From: Chamaecyparis obtusa | Taxonomy: Eukaryota; Streptophyta; Pinopsida; Cupressales; Cupressaceae | Length of the DNA stretch: 64,000 nucleotides | Assembly: GCA_027943335.1 (NCBI GenBank) | Contig: BSBK01006352.1 | Location: forward strand, 372,001-436,000 | Direction: 5' to 3' | In this document: positions 24,440 to 35,705 of the stretch, in pieces | Numbering within the stretch: the stretch's first letter is position 1 | Layout of the letters: each line of letters opens with the position of its first letter | Position numbers and translations under genes: made by a program | Notes under the pieces: generated by a model | Seen by the model: only the letters and a program-made list of their open reading frames with translations | Database searches by the model: none | What the model was told of the DNA's origin: nothing

Positions 24440-25169
24440 GAATCAAGTTACCATGGACCTGGCACTTTTGACAGTTATTAGCATATTTAACAGCCTCTTT
24501 CTTCATATCTAGCCCATATTACCCAACTCTAATGAGTTTTCAAGCTATTGTTAAACCATTGGAATGTGATCCAAAATACCTTCGTGGACTTCCTCTAATG
24601 CGCGTTGAGAATCCTCATGTTCTAAACAACTAAGGAGTGTACCATCTAGACTCTGTTTGTATAGATCATTACCAATGATGACATATCGTGATGCATTTTG
24701 AATAAGGTAATATTTTTCATGTTGGTTGAAGGAATCTGGAATGATTTAGTCTTGAAGGTAGGAATATAGGTGTTGGTAGAGGGAGGAATCATGACCTACA
24801 ATGGTACAGATCATGTGGGTTTCTGCACAATCATAGGTAGGAAATGACAGTGCTTCTACCAGGAACTCATGGTGTAGCTCATGCTCGGGTTGCTGTAGTA
24901 AATATGATAGTGTTTCCATAGCGTCAGTAGCCTTGTTCTCCATTCTAGGAATCTTTTCAAATGTGATAGATATGAAGTATTTCTTTAAGTCATCTACCAT
25001 ACATTTGTATGGAAAATTTTTCTCATCCTTTGTTTGATACACATCATTGACTTAGTGGATGATCATTTGTGAGTCTCCATGAATGTATAGTTCTATTAAT
25101 CTCCATTTGAGTGCTATTTTCATACCATTTAGTAAAGTTTCTATGAGGGCCTGAGTGCATAGGGGAGTT
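24440..25169 (-). pseudogene. Element C RNase H tail and integrase zinc-binding region
   Basis: On the minus strand the RNase H/linker part reads IELYIHGDSQMIIHQVND, then DVYQTKDEKNFPYKCMVDDL (25042-24746). Next come EVHEGIL and NNCQKCQVHGNLIH, the His and Cys ligands of an integrase zinc-binding domain, near 24630-24450. The frame leads into the TACAT target copy of B and resumes at 18083. The upper limit near 25169 is where an LTR-like insertion breaks the RNase H domain. Stops and one or more frame changes are present. Confidence 0.8.
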
Positions 25170-26451
25170 TTCTAAACCTATGACTTAGGACATGGAAGTG
25201 TTATTTTGTATCTTTGGCTTCTGGTGGGGTAAGGGAATAGGAATCCTAAGTGAGCGGCTCACCATAGGTGTTGGAACCCTAAAGTGGTTGCCAGATGATC
25301 CTATAGGTGGGTTTGTAAAAAGTGATAACCTTAAAAAATTAACTTGGGAAGGGGGGATTCAAAAGGTAATGAAATAAAATATAATAAAGGCCACACAGAC
25401 CTGATTGGAATACCAGGACTAGGGATAACTACCAGGATGGATCCCTATTCATAAAGGGGGGACTAGGGTTACATGGTTTCCAGGATGGATCCCAATATAT
25501 AGGTTGTGTGATGACACTCACTTAGGTGGTCTCCTAGAATCTTAACCTTGGTGTTATAGTATGATGATATTTTATGTTCTTTACCCTTGTTCTTTTGAGT
25601 CTTGGATTTATTGGTATTTGAGACTTAGATTGCCTTAAGGTCTTGAGAGTACCTTGGTAATATCTCCACACAATAACAATTCAAGGATTTTTAAGACACA
25701 CTCAGACCTATGTAGCCAGGTGGAGTTGATGCCTAGTACTTGCATCCTGTAACACCAACCAAAATGCACACACATATATTTATATAGAAACAAATAATGT
25801 CAAACAAGGAGGGAGAGTGCGACATCGTGTGGACCTCCTATAGGAGTAACTACGACTGCCTCCCCTCATCTTACATTCACATCAGACAGTGACATCAACA
25901 AAGCATAAATGGATTAGTGTGATTAGTACCAGAATAATCTCTATTTCATATTACATCATAACATAATCATGTAAATGTAGATTATCTATTGACTTTCACA
26001 ACCCAGTTTAATCATTAGGCATGTACTCATAATGTCTTATTACCAAAATAAATCACACAATCCTCACTATACAAATCATGTCTAATCTTGAGTATAACAA
26101 GTAACATCATTAGAATAAGTAACACATCTAACCCCCTTAATTTCAATTATAATTAATTAACCTAAGATACTCTTAAATATTAATAATGAGCATTAATTTC
26201 ACATAGAAGCATATAAGTCTATTAGGTGATCCTTTTAGCATTAAGGTCCTAAATTATCACTGACACACAAGAAGATGTATAGGAACATACCTACGCAATA
26301 TTATGATTTCCCACATTAACATATCAAGTTATAATGATTAGGAATAAACCATCTCAAGAACAATCATTCTCCTAACCATGAAATCGCTTATAACACAATC
26401 TAACTTCCTAGAGAGCATAACCAAGATTGATAAGGTTGGAGGGGCATTACA
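25170..26451 (-). mobile_element. LTR-like insertion in C RNase H (possible solo LTR)
   Basis: The RNase H of C is interrupted between PCTKNM (just above 26451) and the block starting QALIETLLNGMKIALKW (below 25165). The minus-strand edge at 26451 is TGTAATGCCCCTCC, a typical LTR start similar to that of C. The interior has no coding signature. A clear matching end and a clean target duplication were not found (TCCAT follows on the right; the left side has only TGCAT-like sequence). It is most likely a solo LTR or truncated LTR of about 1.28 kb. The left boundary is approximate. Confidence 0.5.
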
Positions 26452-28200
26452 TCCATGTTCTTGGTACAAGGGAATTTGAATCTAAATAATTTTGGAATGG
26501 AGTAACCTTGAGGTGTTATGAATAGGATACCAACTCTAGATCCATTATGTGTGTAGGATCCATCAAAGAATAGTTGCCATGTTCTGGAAGATAGGTGCAT
26601 AATAGTGGAATCGGGAAATTCCATTTGCATTGGTTGATCATCAAACATTGGTTCTTTAGCTAACTGATCTACAATGACTTGTCCTTTAATATATTTTCTG
26701 TCAACATACTCTATGTTAAATTCGTTCAATAGCATGACCCATTTCGCTAGTCTACCTGTGAGGGAAGATTTGCTCAATAAGTACTTTAGTAGATCAATTT
26801 TTGCTATTAATTTTGTAGTATGAGCTAAAATTTAGTTTTTCAGCTTCTGTGAAGCAAAGATGATAGCGAGACACACTTTTTCTATCATGGAATAGTTCTT
26901 CTCATAAGCGACCAATATTCTGTTGATGTAGTAGATAGCTCTCTCCTTATTTTTATCATGTTGTGCTAGTAATGCCCCTAGTGATGTATCTATGGTGGAG
27001 ACATATAATATCAATGGCTTCCCTTGAATAGGAGGCATCAAAATAAGAGGATTTTCCAAATATTGCTTGATATGATTGGCATTCTTTTCATGTTCCTCAC
27101 TCTATGAGAAGGTCACACCTTTATGCAATGTCTTTGTGAAAGGTTGTGAGATGTCTACTAGCTGAGATATGAAGCATCTGATTGATTGTACCCTTCCTTG
27201 TAAGGTCCTCATTTGACTGATGTTCTTAGGAGGTTGCATCTCCATAATTGACTTGAATTTTTCCATATCTACTTCAATTCCTTTCTTTGAAATAATGTAA
27301 CCTAAAATTTTTCCTGAAGTGACACCAAAGGCACATTTCTTAGGGTTCAGTCTAAGACTAAAATTTTCCATCCAATCCATTATTTTACTTTTAAGTCAGC
27401 TAGATGTTCTAATCTTTTCATTGATTTAGCTAAGGTTTCATCAACATAGTCCTCCATGGTTTGATGCATCATATCGTGGAAGATAGATGTCATAGCTCAT
27501 TGATATGTAGCACCAGCATTCTTAAGACAAAATGGCATGACGTTCCAAAAAAAAGTACCCCATGCACAAGTAAAAGCTATTTTCTCTTGATCTTCTGGAG
27601 TGATCTTGATTTGGTTGTACCCAGAGAAACCATCCATTAAAGAGTACATTTCAAATCCCACTATCATTTCCACTATCATATCAATGTTTGGTAGTGGAAA
27701 TTCATCCTTAGGACATGCTTTATTTATGTCTCTAAAGTCTATGCATACTCTTATAGATTTGTCTGATTTTGAAACTAGAGCTATGTTTGAGATCCACTCT
27801 ACATAATCTATGACTGAGATAAATCTAGCTTTAAGTAACTTTTCTATCTTAGCTTTGACCAGGAGTGCAACATGTAGATGCATTTGATGCAATTTTTGTT
27901 TAATAGGTTTGAATCCTAGAGCTATAGAAAGATGATGCATGATGAGATCAGGATCTAACCCTAGCATATCTAAATATTTCCATGCAAAGTTGATCTTCTT
28001 CTCTATTAAGAATTTTTTAAATGCTTTCTTTTCTTCTTCTAACAGAGATTGAGCTACATGAATCAACTGGGGTTCTTCTACTATTCCTAAATTGATAGAT
28101 TGAGTTGGTTCTATCAATACTAGAGCTTTTTCCTATAAATGACTCAAAAGGACATCAAATATCTCATCCTTAGGAGCTTCATAGAAGTTTTCACCTTTAG
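26452..28200 (-). pseudogene. Element C reverse transcriptase and RNase H
   Basis: On the minus strand, 28117-27497 holds reverse transcriptase of the Tat/Athila type (KACPKDEFPLPNIDMIVE, LMDGFSGYNQI, MPFCLKNAGATYQ). The catalytic box at 27437-27448 reads YVDE where YVDD is expected, so the second Asp has changed. At 27380-27102 the connection follows (LNPKKCAFGVTSGKILGYII). At 27059-26452 the RNase H parts appear (AIYYINRILVAYEKNYS and WQLFFDGSYTHNGS). Stops and frame changes separate the blocks. The domain is cut at 26451 by an LTR-like insertion. Confidence 0.88.
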
Positions 28201-29538
28201 ATATGTCTTTTGTTTTAATTATTTTAGGTTCTGAGACTATCACATAGTGGTTTTCACCCTCATAACTCATTTTCTTTTTTAATTTTGTTCTTTTGACTGA
28301 GATATTTGATATCTGACTTTGTCATGCTGATGCTAGGTTCATTGGTGGAAGTCATCATGGGTTCTACTACATTGAAGTAACATGCAAGAGTGTAGTTAGT
28401 TTGGAAAGTATGGATGCCTTGGCTTAGATCATGGGATGTCTGGTTGATGAGTTCAAGGTGTTGGATAGTAAGCTCTAGAAAGGATTGGCTGATTGTGTTT
28501 ACACATATAGTATCATCATCATTAATTATGATCTGAATTACAAATTTGAAGGTGATATTACTACTCGATATTCAGTCTATTAGTCATCTCAACATCAATA
28601 TTGGACCCATCGTTGGTGATAAGTGAATCAGACTCACAAGGTTCATCATTTCGTTCTAGACTCATGTCAAGCATAGGTGTGTATCAGTGAATGACATCTA
28701 TGTGTTTTTCTCTGATAAGCTCATATTCTTCTAAACCAATTCCCCATTCATAGTCATTTGATTCGTCATCTGCATCTCCGGGAAAATCAAGAATATGTGT
28801 GAAATCAGGACGGGTTCCCCGAGGGTTTCCTTAAGAGTGTGAGGGAAACTCATATTCATGGGAGTCTATCACAGAATCACTATTGTGTCCCAAATGTTTA
28901 GCTATTGTGATAGGTTCACCTTCTTCTTCTTCTTCTTTTTTTTCAGGATCAACCGGTTCTTGTGTGGCAACTATCACTTGTTCAGTAGTAGGTTCTTGTG
29001 TGTCTACTACATTGATTCTTTTAGGTTCATTTTCCTCCTTGAGAATTTCTAAGATGTTTTGAGGAATAGGTTCATAGGGAAAAACATCTGTAGCATCAGA
29101 CTCATTACTGTCATCTTGGTGTGTTTCTTCCTCTTCATTGTTATCCATTCTTGATTCTATTTGTTCTATCACATGAGAAGAGTTTCCACTAAGATGGAAA
29201 GGTTTCTTCTGATAACCTAGACCTATAGTATCCTTGTTTGTCTAGCCACAGTGTGCAATGGGAAATATGAGACCTTTTCCTTGTGTTCCTAGAGGCCATT
29301 TTCTAGTGTATCCCATTTTAGTCATTCATTTGTGTCCTGGTCCATATGATTTTGAAGGAACTTTTGGTGTTTTTGAGTCACATTTTTAATTTGTTTGGAA
29401 TTGAGACTCATCCTTGTATAACCAGGATATAATAGCTTCCTCTTCATTAGATTCTTGTTTTGACCCTTTTTATGTGATAAAGCTTCCATTGAATATAACC
29501 AGAGGTTCTTTAGTTGATGGCCTTGCTTTCTCAGAAGG
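28201..29538 (-). pseudogene. Element C linker between protease and reverse transcriptase
   Basis: The minus strand keeps short open stretches, of which 29172-28831 is the clearest: an acidic segment with Glu/Asp runs. I recognise no catalytic domain here. In Tat-type elements a long, poorly conserved linker separates protease from reverse transcriptase, and the position fits. Coding status is inferred from location. Confidence 0.5.
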
Positions 29539-30424
29539 TTATCCATGTGATTTTGGTGAAAGTGAGAGAGATGTGAGAGATAGAACTAGTTCCATAGTAT
29601 ATTCTCCCATGCCGGTGTCTTTGATATTGACTCCTTTTGAGAGGTTTTCCATCTTATATGTAGATTCCATGTCTATTTGTTTGGTGGAAGTCTTTTTGTT
29701 ATGTGGAACAAGTTTATCTATACTTTCTTTTAAGGCATTACAAGATGCTGATGTGTCTACAGGTATAGTGACCTTTACTCCCTCATAAGGAAATTTTAGA
29801 CATTGATGGTATGTTGATGAAATCGATTGCATTTTGTGTATCCAGGGCCTTCCTAGAAGAATATTATAGGCCAGTGGAAGATCTAGTACTTGACAGGTGA
29901 TATCTCTAGTGATAGGTCCAATTCTGATAGGTAAGACAATGACTCCTTTGGAATTTCTTTCTTTTTCGTCATATGATTTTATGGTTATATTCTTTTTAGG
30001 ATCAATAGCATCTGCTGACAATCCCAGCTGTGTAACTAATTTGTAGGAACATATATTCAGACTAGCTTCTCGATCTATCAACACACGTTTGACACGATGG
30101 TTTTTGATTAAGACTTCAATATGCAAGGGTTGGTTATGTGGGTGACTCAATGAGTTGTCATCTTCTTCTAAAAAGGATATGTACTGAGGGGACGTCAAGT
30201 GACCCACCATTGTTTTGAATATTTCAAGATCAAGATCTTCAGGAACATTAGAGTCAGTTAGAGCTTTGTCCACAATTGCATGATGAGCAAGAGAGATGTG
30301 AAGCAACTCGAATATAGAGATTTTAGCATTAGTATGTTGCAGTTACTAGATGATGTTGTATGATATCTCTTTGGAATATTTAGAATTGGAAGATGTGTAA
30401 GTGGTCCTTTTTTAGATACAGATG
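29539..30424 (-). pseudogene. Element C protease and end of Gag
   Basis: Minus strand, 30306-29539: HHAIVDKALTDSNVPEDLDL, a Gag-protease junction block seen in Tat elements, is followed by the retropepsin-like region (VLIDREASLNIC, then ITCQVLDLPLAYNILLGRPW). The active site normally reads D-x-G; here it is DRE, so the glycine is lost. The frame reaches the AGATG copy at 30420-30424, continues in the 34664-34782 piece beyond element E, and then in the gag piece beyond D. Confidence 0.85.
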
Positions 30425-31878
30425 TGTTGGTGAACAGATTTGTCCTTCAAAAATAAATGCATAATATGACTCACAATGCCCAGAAAGAAGGAAAAACATC
30501 ACCAATAGTTGGAGAAGTTATCATTGAATTGATAACTTTCCTCTGAATTTTGAGAGGTACAGCTCCCTCTTTAAATATATGCAGTGAATAAAATTTGGGG
30601 TATGCTTTTTACTAGAAAGAAAAAAAAGTACATTAACATCTACCCATAATCATGGAAATAGATGCAAAAGATCAATTAAAAAGGAAAATATGCAGACAAA
30701 TAAATCAAAGTTTAATCATCTACATTCATGAATATCACCTAGACTGAAAATAGATAGAGAAATCCTTTCTTCTTGTATGATTAAATTTCCAAAAACAAAG
30801 TTCTGGAATAAATTCATACAAACAATCTTTAATGAAAGAAGGGACATAAATGAGTGATCATGCTGGCCCAAAGTCTAGTTGCAATCAGAAGAAAAATATA
30901 GAGAATACAAATATTGTGAATAGAATCTTCATTTCATTCATGACTCAATAAAAATTCAAAGACTTCTATTTCTATACAATAAGACTGTTTAAAAAATGAA
31001 ATCTCCCTCCTGTTACAATATAGAAACTAAACTCAGTTTCTCCTCCCCTATCCTAGCACAAAGACTTCTCCAAAAAAATAAATTTTACAAATAAATAACT
31101 TCGTGTAATCATCATTCAATTTTTAAACTGAATCTTGAAAAAAGAAAATTTTAAATTAATGTCTTTTCACTTTTATCTTCTTCCTCAATGACTTTTCCCT
31201 TTTGGCTTCACCGATTTATAAAATTTGGGATTACAAGATTCATAAATGTAATGATGTCGTCTCAAATAATAATTAGACATGTGGCATTTGAATATGTTGA
31301 TCCAAAATAAAATTTCCCTTTATGCTGGACAGACTAGTTTTATTTCTGGCAGTTTTGATAGTGGTGCACTCAAACATCTGTATCTTTCAAACTATACATA
31401 ATTTGAAAAATATCTCTAGTGAAGATTTAAAAAATTAGTTTCTCTAAAACATATCTGAAACTTAGCCCGATCCAATAGTTGAATTACAAGTTATTGCCCC
31501 CGCAATATGACTGATTTTTTGCTATCATAAAATTCGTGACTATAAGTTGCATTGAAAATTATAAATATTAACCATATCAAATCTTACACATAGATCATCA
31601 ATTTGATTTGGAATTCATGTTTGGATATTATCTCCCACAAAAAAATTCATATGGATCTCTGTAATCTTTTTTATTTGGCATCATCACACCAAACTCAATG
31701 TAATATTGATTAAGCTTATTGTTAATATTTCACCAAATAACCAATCTGAATGGTTGAACCATCACATTTGAACTTTAAATCTGAATCTTCACTTTGAATT
31801 TACCTTCATATCATTGAATGTTCAGCCTTGTTGAACCTGTGAGCTTGTTTGAAAATGGAGTGCATAGGGGTACTAACA
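30425..31878 (-). repeat. LTR of E, left copy (3' LTR if E is on the minus strand)
   Basis: 1454 bp, nearly identical to 33188-34658 with scattered substitutions. It lacks a stretch of about 17 bp (CCCTTATTTTGCTAAG-like, near 33844 in the other copy). Confidence 0.9.
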
Positions 31879-32160
31879 TTGGCTCTATAGGGGGACTATT
31901 TTTTATACAAAAATAGAGAACTCCAGTATTCTCTGGTTAAGGAACAGTGCCTAGCATCCATTGGACAATAGAGTCACAAAAAGATAGAGAAAGGGGAGTT
32001 TCTTGCAATGCGGGTGGAGGGGAGAAGGGCACACAACAAGCCAAAAATGACACCAAGCCAAAAAGGTGAAAACGTGAACAAGCTACACCTATCACACCAA
32101 AAACTTTATATACAAGGGATAGGGAAAAAATCCCATAGCTTCAAGAATGCATCCAGCTGC

Positions 32161-33105
32161 TCATATGAAGCCATTAATGGGATGAGAAAAGTATGATCCA
32201 TTGTGAAACAAGAATGCATGTCCTTGAAGCAGCTGCAAGCATAGAGTTGACATGCAAGGCAAATGGAGGTCTACTGGAACAAAGAAACCATAACGCATCA
32301 ACTCAACACCAAAGATAAACCTCTTATCATATACTTCTTGAGGGAACATAAGTGTACCACACTGCATGGGCTGAATAATGATATCGTCATCCTCATTATG
32401 CATGATTTTTTTAGAAGAGTGAATCAAATCTCTAATGGGGCACCCCTTCTACAATTTGTGATGGTGATTGACATCAATTGATGTCTTATCTTTACATAAT
32501 GTATGGATTTTAATTTCTGACTCATTAATCAACAATTCCTTATCAACACCAAGAAAAACACAAAAGAGATGTGTATCTTTACTCTCAGAAATAAAAGGCT
32601 CTAGAGTTAAATCGTTCTTTACCTTAACCATGCATACATTCCTTTCACTATTTTCTTCTTCTATGATAGCACCAACACAAGGATTAAGCTTTTCTCGTAT
32701 CTCCTCTCTTCCATTAATGTGATTTTCAAATATGAAATCAGCTCGCTGAGAATTAAAGTCACCATCATCACCATCACTGTCATTCTTTTTTCATCCAAGA
32801 TCCATTTCTTGTGCATATTCCATTCTATTAGATCTTTCTTCCTTGCATTCTTGTTCTTCTTCATTTTTTTCTTGTATAGGGGATCTCTTCTTGATGAGAA
32901 TGGCACCATAAAAAGATTTCAACCATCTCACTTGTTTTTCCACCTCTACTGTAATTTCTCTGATTAGATTATTACTAAATGATGGAATAAAGATAAAGAT
33001 ATCTGAGATATCTTCACTTCTTGCTAGAACCCAATATTTTAAAATTTTTGGATGTCTTTGAAATACCTCATGGTATTCATCTTCAATAGAGCCACCAACC
33101 TCCAT
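32161..33105 (-). pseudogene. Unknown 315-codon protein of element E
   Basis: One minus-strand frame from ATG at 33105 (MEVGGSIEDEYHEVF) to 32161, with two in-frame stops (TGA near 32791, TAG near 32446) and no frameshift. I recognise no family. What can be seen: an N-terminal hydrophobic/aromatic patch (YWVLARSEDISDIFIFIPSF), a charged Glu/Lys/Arg-rich middle, a short Asp/Gly-rich run near 32780, and a C-terminal part with several Cys and aromatic residues. The reading frame stays open upstream into the LTR to 33237, so the start is a choice on context. It could be a reduced Gag-like protein or a captured host segment; neither is shown by the sequence. Confidence 0.6.
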
Positions 33106-33187
33106 CCTCGGGGAGGTACCTTCAAATTTCTGAGAAAAGAAAACACTCAGACTGCGATTCCTTTCCCCACTAGAGTCGTGAAAAATT

Positions 33188-34658
33188 TGTTGGTGAACAA
33201 ATTTGTCCTTCAAAAATAAATGCATAATATGACTCACAATGCCCAGAAAGAAGGAAAAACATCACCAATAGTTGGAGAAGTTATCATTGAATTGATAACT
33301 TTCCTCTGAATTTTGAGAGGTACAGCTCCCTCTTTAAATATATGCAGTGAATAAAATTTGGGGTATGCTTTTTACTAGAAAGAAAAAAAAGTACATTAAC
33401 ATCTACCCATAATCATGGAAATAGATGCAAAAGATCAATTAAAAAGGAAAATATGCAGACAAATAAATCAAAGTTTAATCATCTACATTCATGAATATCA
33501 CCTAGACTAAAAATAGATAGAGAAATCCTTTCTTCTTGTATGATTAAATTTCCAAAAAAAAAGTTCTGGAATAAATTCATACAAACAATCTTTAATGAAA
33601 GAAGGGACATAAATGAGTGATCACGCTAGCCTAAAGCCTAGTTGCAATCAGAAGAAAAATACAGACAATACAAAGATTGTGAATATAATCTTCATTTCAT
33701 TCATGACTCAATAGAAATTCAAAGACTTCTATTTCTATACAATAAGACTGTTTAAAAAAAGAAATCTCCCTCCTATTACAATATAGAAACTAAAATTAGT
33801 TTCTCCTCCCCTATCCTAGCACAAAGACTTCTCCAAAAAAATAACCCTTATTTTGCTAAGTTTTTACAAATAGATAACTTCGTGTAATCATCATTTAGTT
33901 TAGAAACTGAATCTTGAAAAAAGAAAATTTTAAATTAATGTCTTTTCACTTTTATCTTCTTCCTCGATGAATTTTCCCTTTTGGCTTCACCAATTTATAA
34001 AATTTGGGATTACAAGATTCATAAATGTAATGATCTTGTCTCAAATAATAATTAGACATGTGGCATTTGAATATGCTGATCCAAAATAAAATTTCTCTTT
34101 ATGCTAGACGGACTAGTTTTATTTCTAGCAGTTTTGATAGTGGTGCACTCAGAACTCTGTATCTTTCAAACCAGACATAATTTGAAAAATCACTCCATTG
34201 AAGATTTAGAAAATTATTTTCACTAAACAATATCTGAAACTTAGCCTGATCCAACATTTGAATTAAAAGGTATTGCCCCTGCAATATGACTAATTTTCTG
34301 CTATCAGAAAATTCGTGACTGTAAGTTGCATTGAAAATTATAAATATTAACCATATCAAATCTTTTACATGGATCATAAATTTGAGTTGGAATTCATTGT
34401 TTGGATATTATCTCCCAAAAAAAAATTCATATGGATCTTTGTCATCATTTTTATTAGGCATCATCACACCAAACTCGATGCAATATTGATTAAGCTTGTT
34501 GTTAATATTTCACCAAATAACCAGTCTGAACAGTTGAACCATCACATTTGAACTTTAAATCTGAATCTTCACTTTGAATTTACCTTCATATCATTGAACT
34601 TTCAGCCTTGTTGAACCTGTGAGCTTGTTTGAAAATGGAGTGCATAGGGGTACTAACA
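33188..34658 (-). repeat. LTR of E, right copy (5' LTR if E is on the minus strand)
   Basis: 1471 bp, from TGTTGGTGAACAAATTTG to TACTAACA on the plus strand, followed by the AGATG target copy. It matches the left copy throughout apart from point changes and one indel of about 17 bp. Confidence 0.9.
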
Positions 34659-34787
34659 AGATGCAAGATTAAATGGCACCTTTTGGGCATTTGATGAACC
34701 TGAGTTTTGTCCTTGAAGGGTTGCCTGAGCTTGATATCGAGTAACTACATTAGTTGTCTTGTTATCTCTATTCTTTATGACTATAGT
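34659..34787 (-). pseudogene. Short piece of C Gag between insertions E and D
   Basis: About 120 bp of C survive between the AGATG copy of E and the ATAGT copy of D (34783-34787). On the minus strand it is open and joins in frame on both sides: upstream to the gag piece at 55154 and downstream to 30419. It includes NVVTRYQAQATLQG, comparable to the ITRGQAK segment of Gag in element D. This small island is what shows that 55154-55667 and 24440-30419 belong to one element. Confidence 0.85.
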
Positions 34788-35683
34788 TGTATACACCTAA
34801 AAATGGTCACCTAGACTATTAGCACCTTTTTCTAAATCATAAATTGCTTATTCTTGATCAAATCTTATTCTATCATTTATTCGATTATTTTCTATGGGCT
34901 AACCATCTTATCCTAAGTCTTTATTTATTAAAAGGAATATTTCCTCCCCTTTTAATAAATAAAAAGCCCCCACTTTTCCTCTTATCCTAAGTTGCACAAA
35001 TAAAGCATTATTCTTATTTTATAAAAAAGGGAAAAAACACTTTTTGTCTTATATGGACATAAAGTCAACTCCTATTTTCCTATTGGAGGATATTTGTGCA
35101 CAAGGATCAAGCTTCTTTTTTTCTCCATCATTGATTAAATCTTTTTCCTCTTAATCTCCATGGTCCATTGATTCTCATTTTCTATAAAAGAAGAGCTCTC
35201 TTCTTCATTTTCACATCTCAACTTTTTATGCTAATATTATGCTGCAGATTTTCTAGGTCACTTTGGAGCTTTTTGAAGATTTGAAGAATTCTTGGCTTTT
35301 GCATCATCATGGCATTCATAGCTTCATACTTAGCTTAGATTTCCTTTATGCTTTAGATTAATTCATCTAGTTTAACTAGGAGGCTTTGTAATACTTGCAT
35401 CTTTCATTTCCATAGCTTAGCTTGCATTTCTATTCTTAGCATAGTATTGCATTGCATTCCATCTTGGTTCTTGAGGGTATTGGCATTCTTTCCCTTGTCT
35501 TCATTGAATCTCCCATTTCATGGTTTACTAGAAAGGTTATAGGCTTAATAGCTCTAGCTGAGAGCATTCTTAAAACCCTTGCACTCCATGCCTAGAGAGC
35601 TATGGATCGATTTGTGAGGGCTCATTCTTGAGTTTTCTTGCATGTAATGATTCATAGAAGTATAGTCACATTTTCACCATACA
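34788..35683 (+). repeat. 5' LTR of element D
   Basis: 896 bp, the same length as the copy at 54253-55148. TATAAAAG at 35183-35190 is a likely TATA box, shared with the LTRs of F. Confidence 0.92.
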
Positions 35684-35687
35684 TTTT

Positions 35688-35705
35688 TGGCACCCACCGT
35701 GGGGC
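35688..35705 (+). other. Primer-binding site of element D
   Basis: TGGCACCCACCGTGGGGC lies 4 bp after the LTR. F has nearly the same site (40466-40483). I do not assign the tRNA from memory. Confidence 0.7.

Larger units (their letters stand above)
30425..34658 (-). mobile_element. Non-autonomous LTR retrotransposon E
   Basis: Two long LTRs (1454 and 1471 bp) flank only 1309 bp of interior. The ends are TGTTGGTG...TACTAACA, and the target duplication AGATG is perfect (30420-30424 and 34659-34663). No gag, protease, reverse transcriptase or integrase is present, so it must borrow them. The interior holds one unfamiliar open frame on the minus strand. Minus orientation is also suggested by ACGACTCTAGTGGGGA just inside the LTR at 33188, which resembles the sequence after the primer site in some plant Ty3 elements. 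Orientation is likely but not certain. Confidence 0.88.

Noticed and set aside
28858..29052. A Phe-rich plus-strand frame
   Set aside because: It is the complement of Glu-rich codons in the C linker.
30425..34658. Plus-strand orientation for element E, with TTGGCTCTATAGGGGGAC after the left LTR as a primer site
   Set aside because: The only long frame is on the minus strand, and the minus-strand sequence inside the right LTR fits a primer-site region at least as well. It is kept as a minor alternative.
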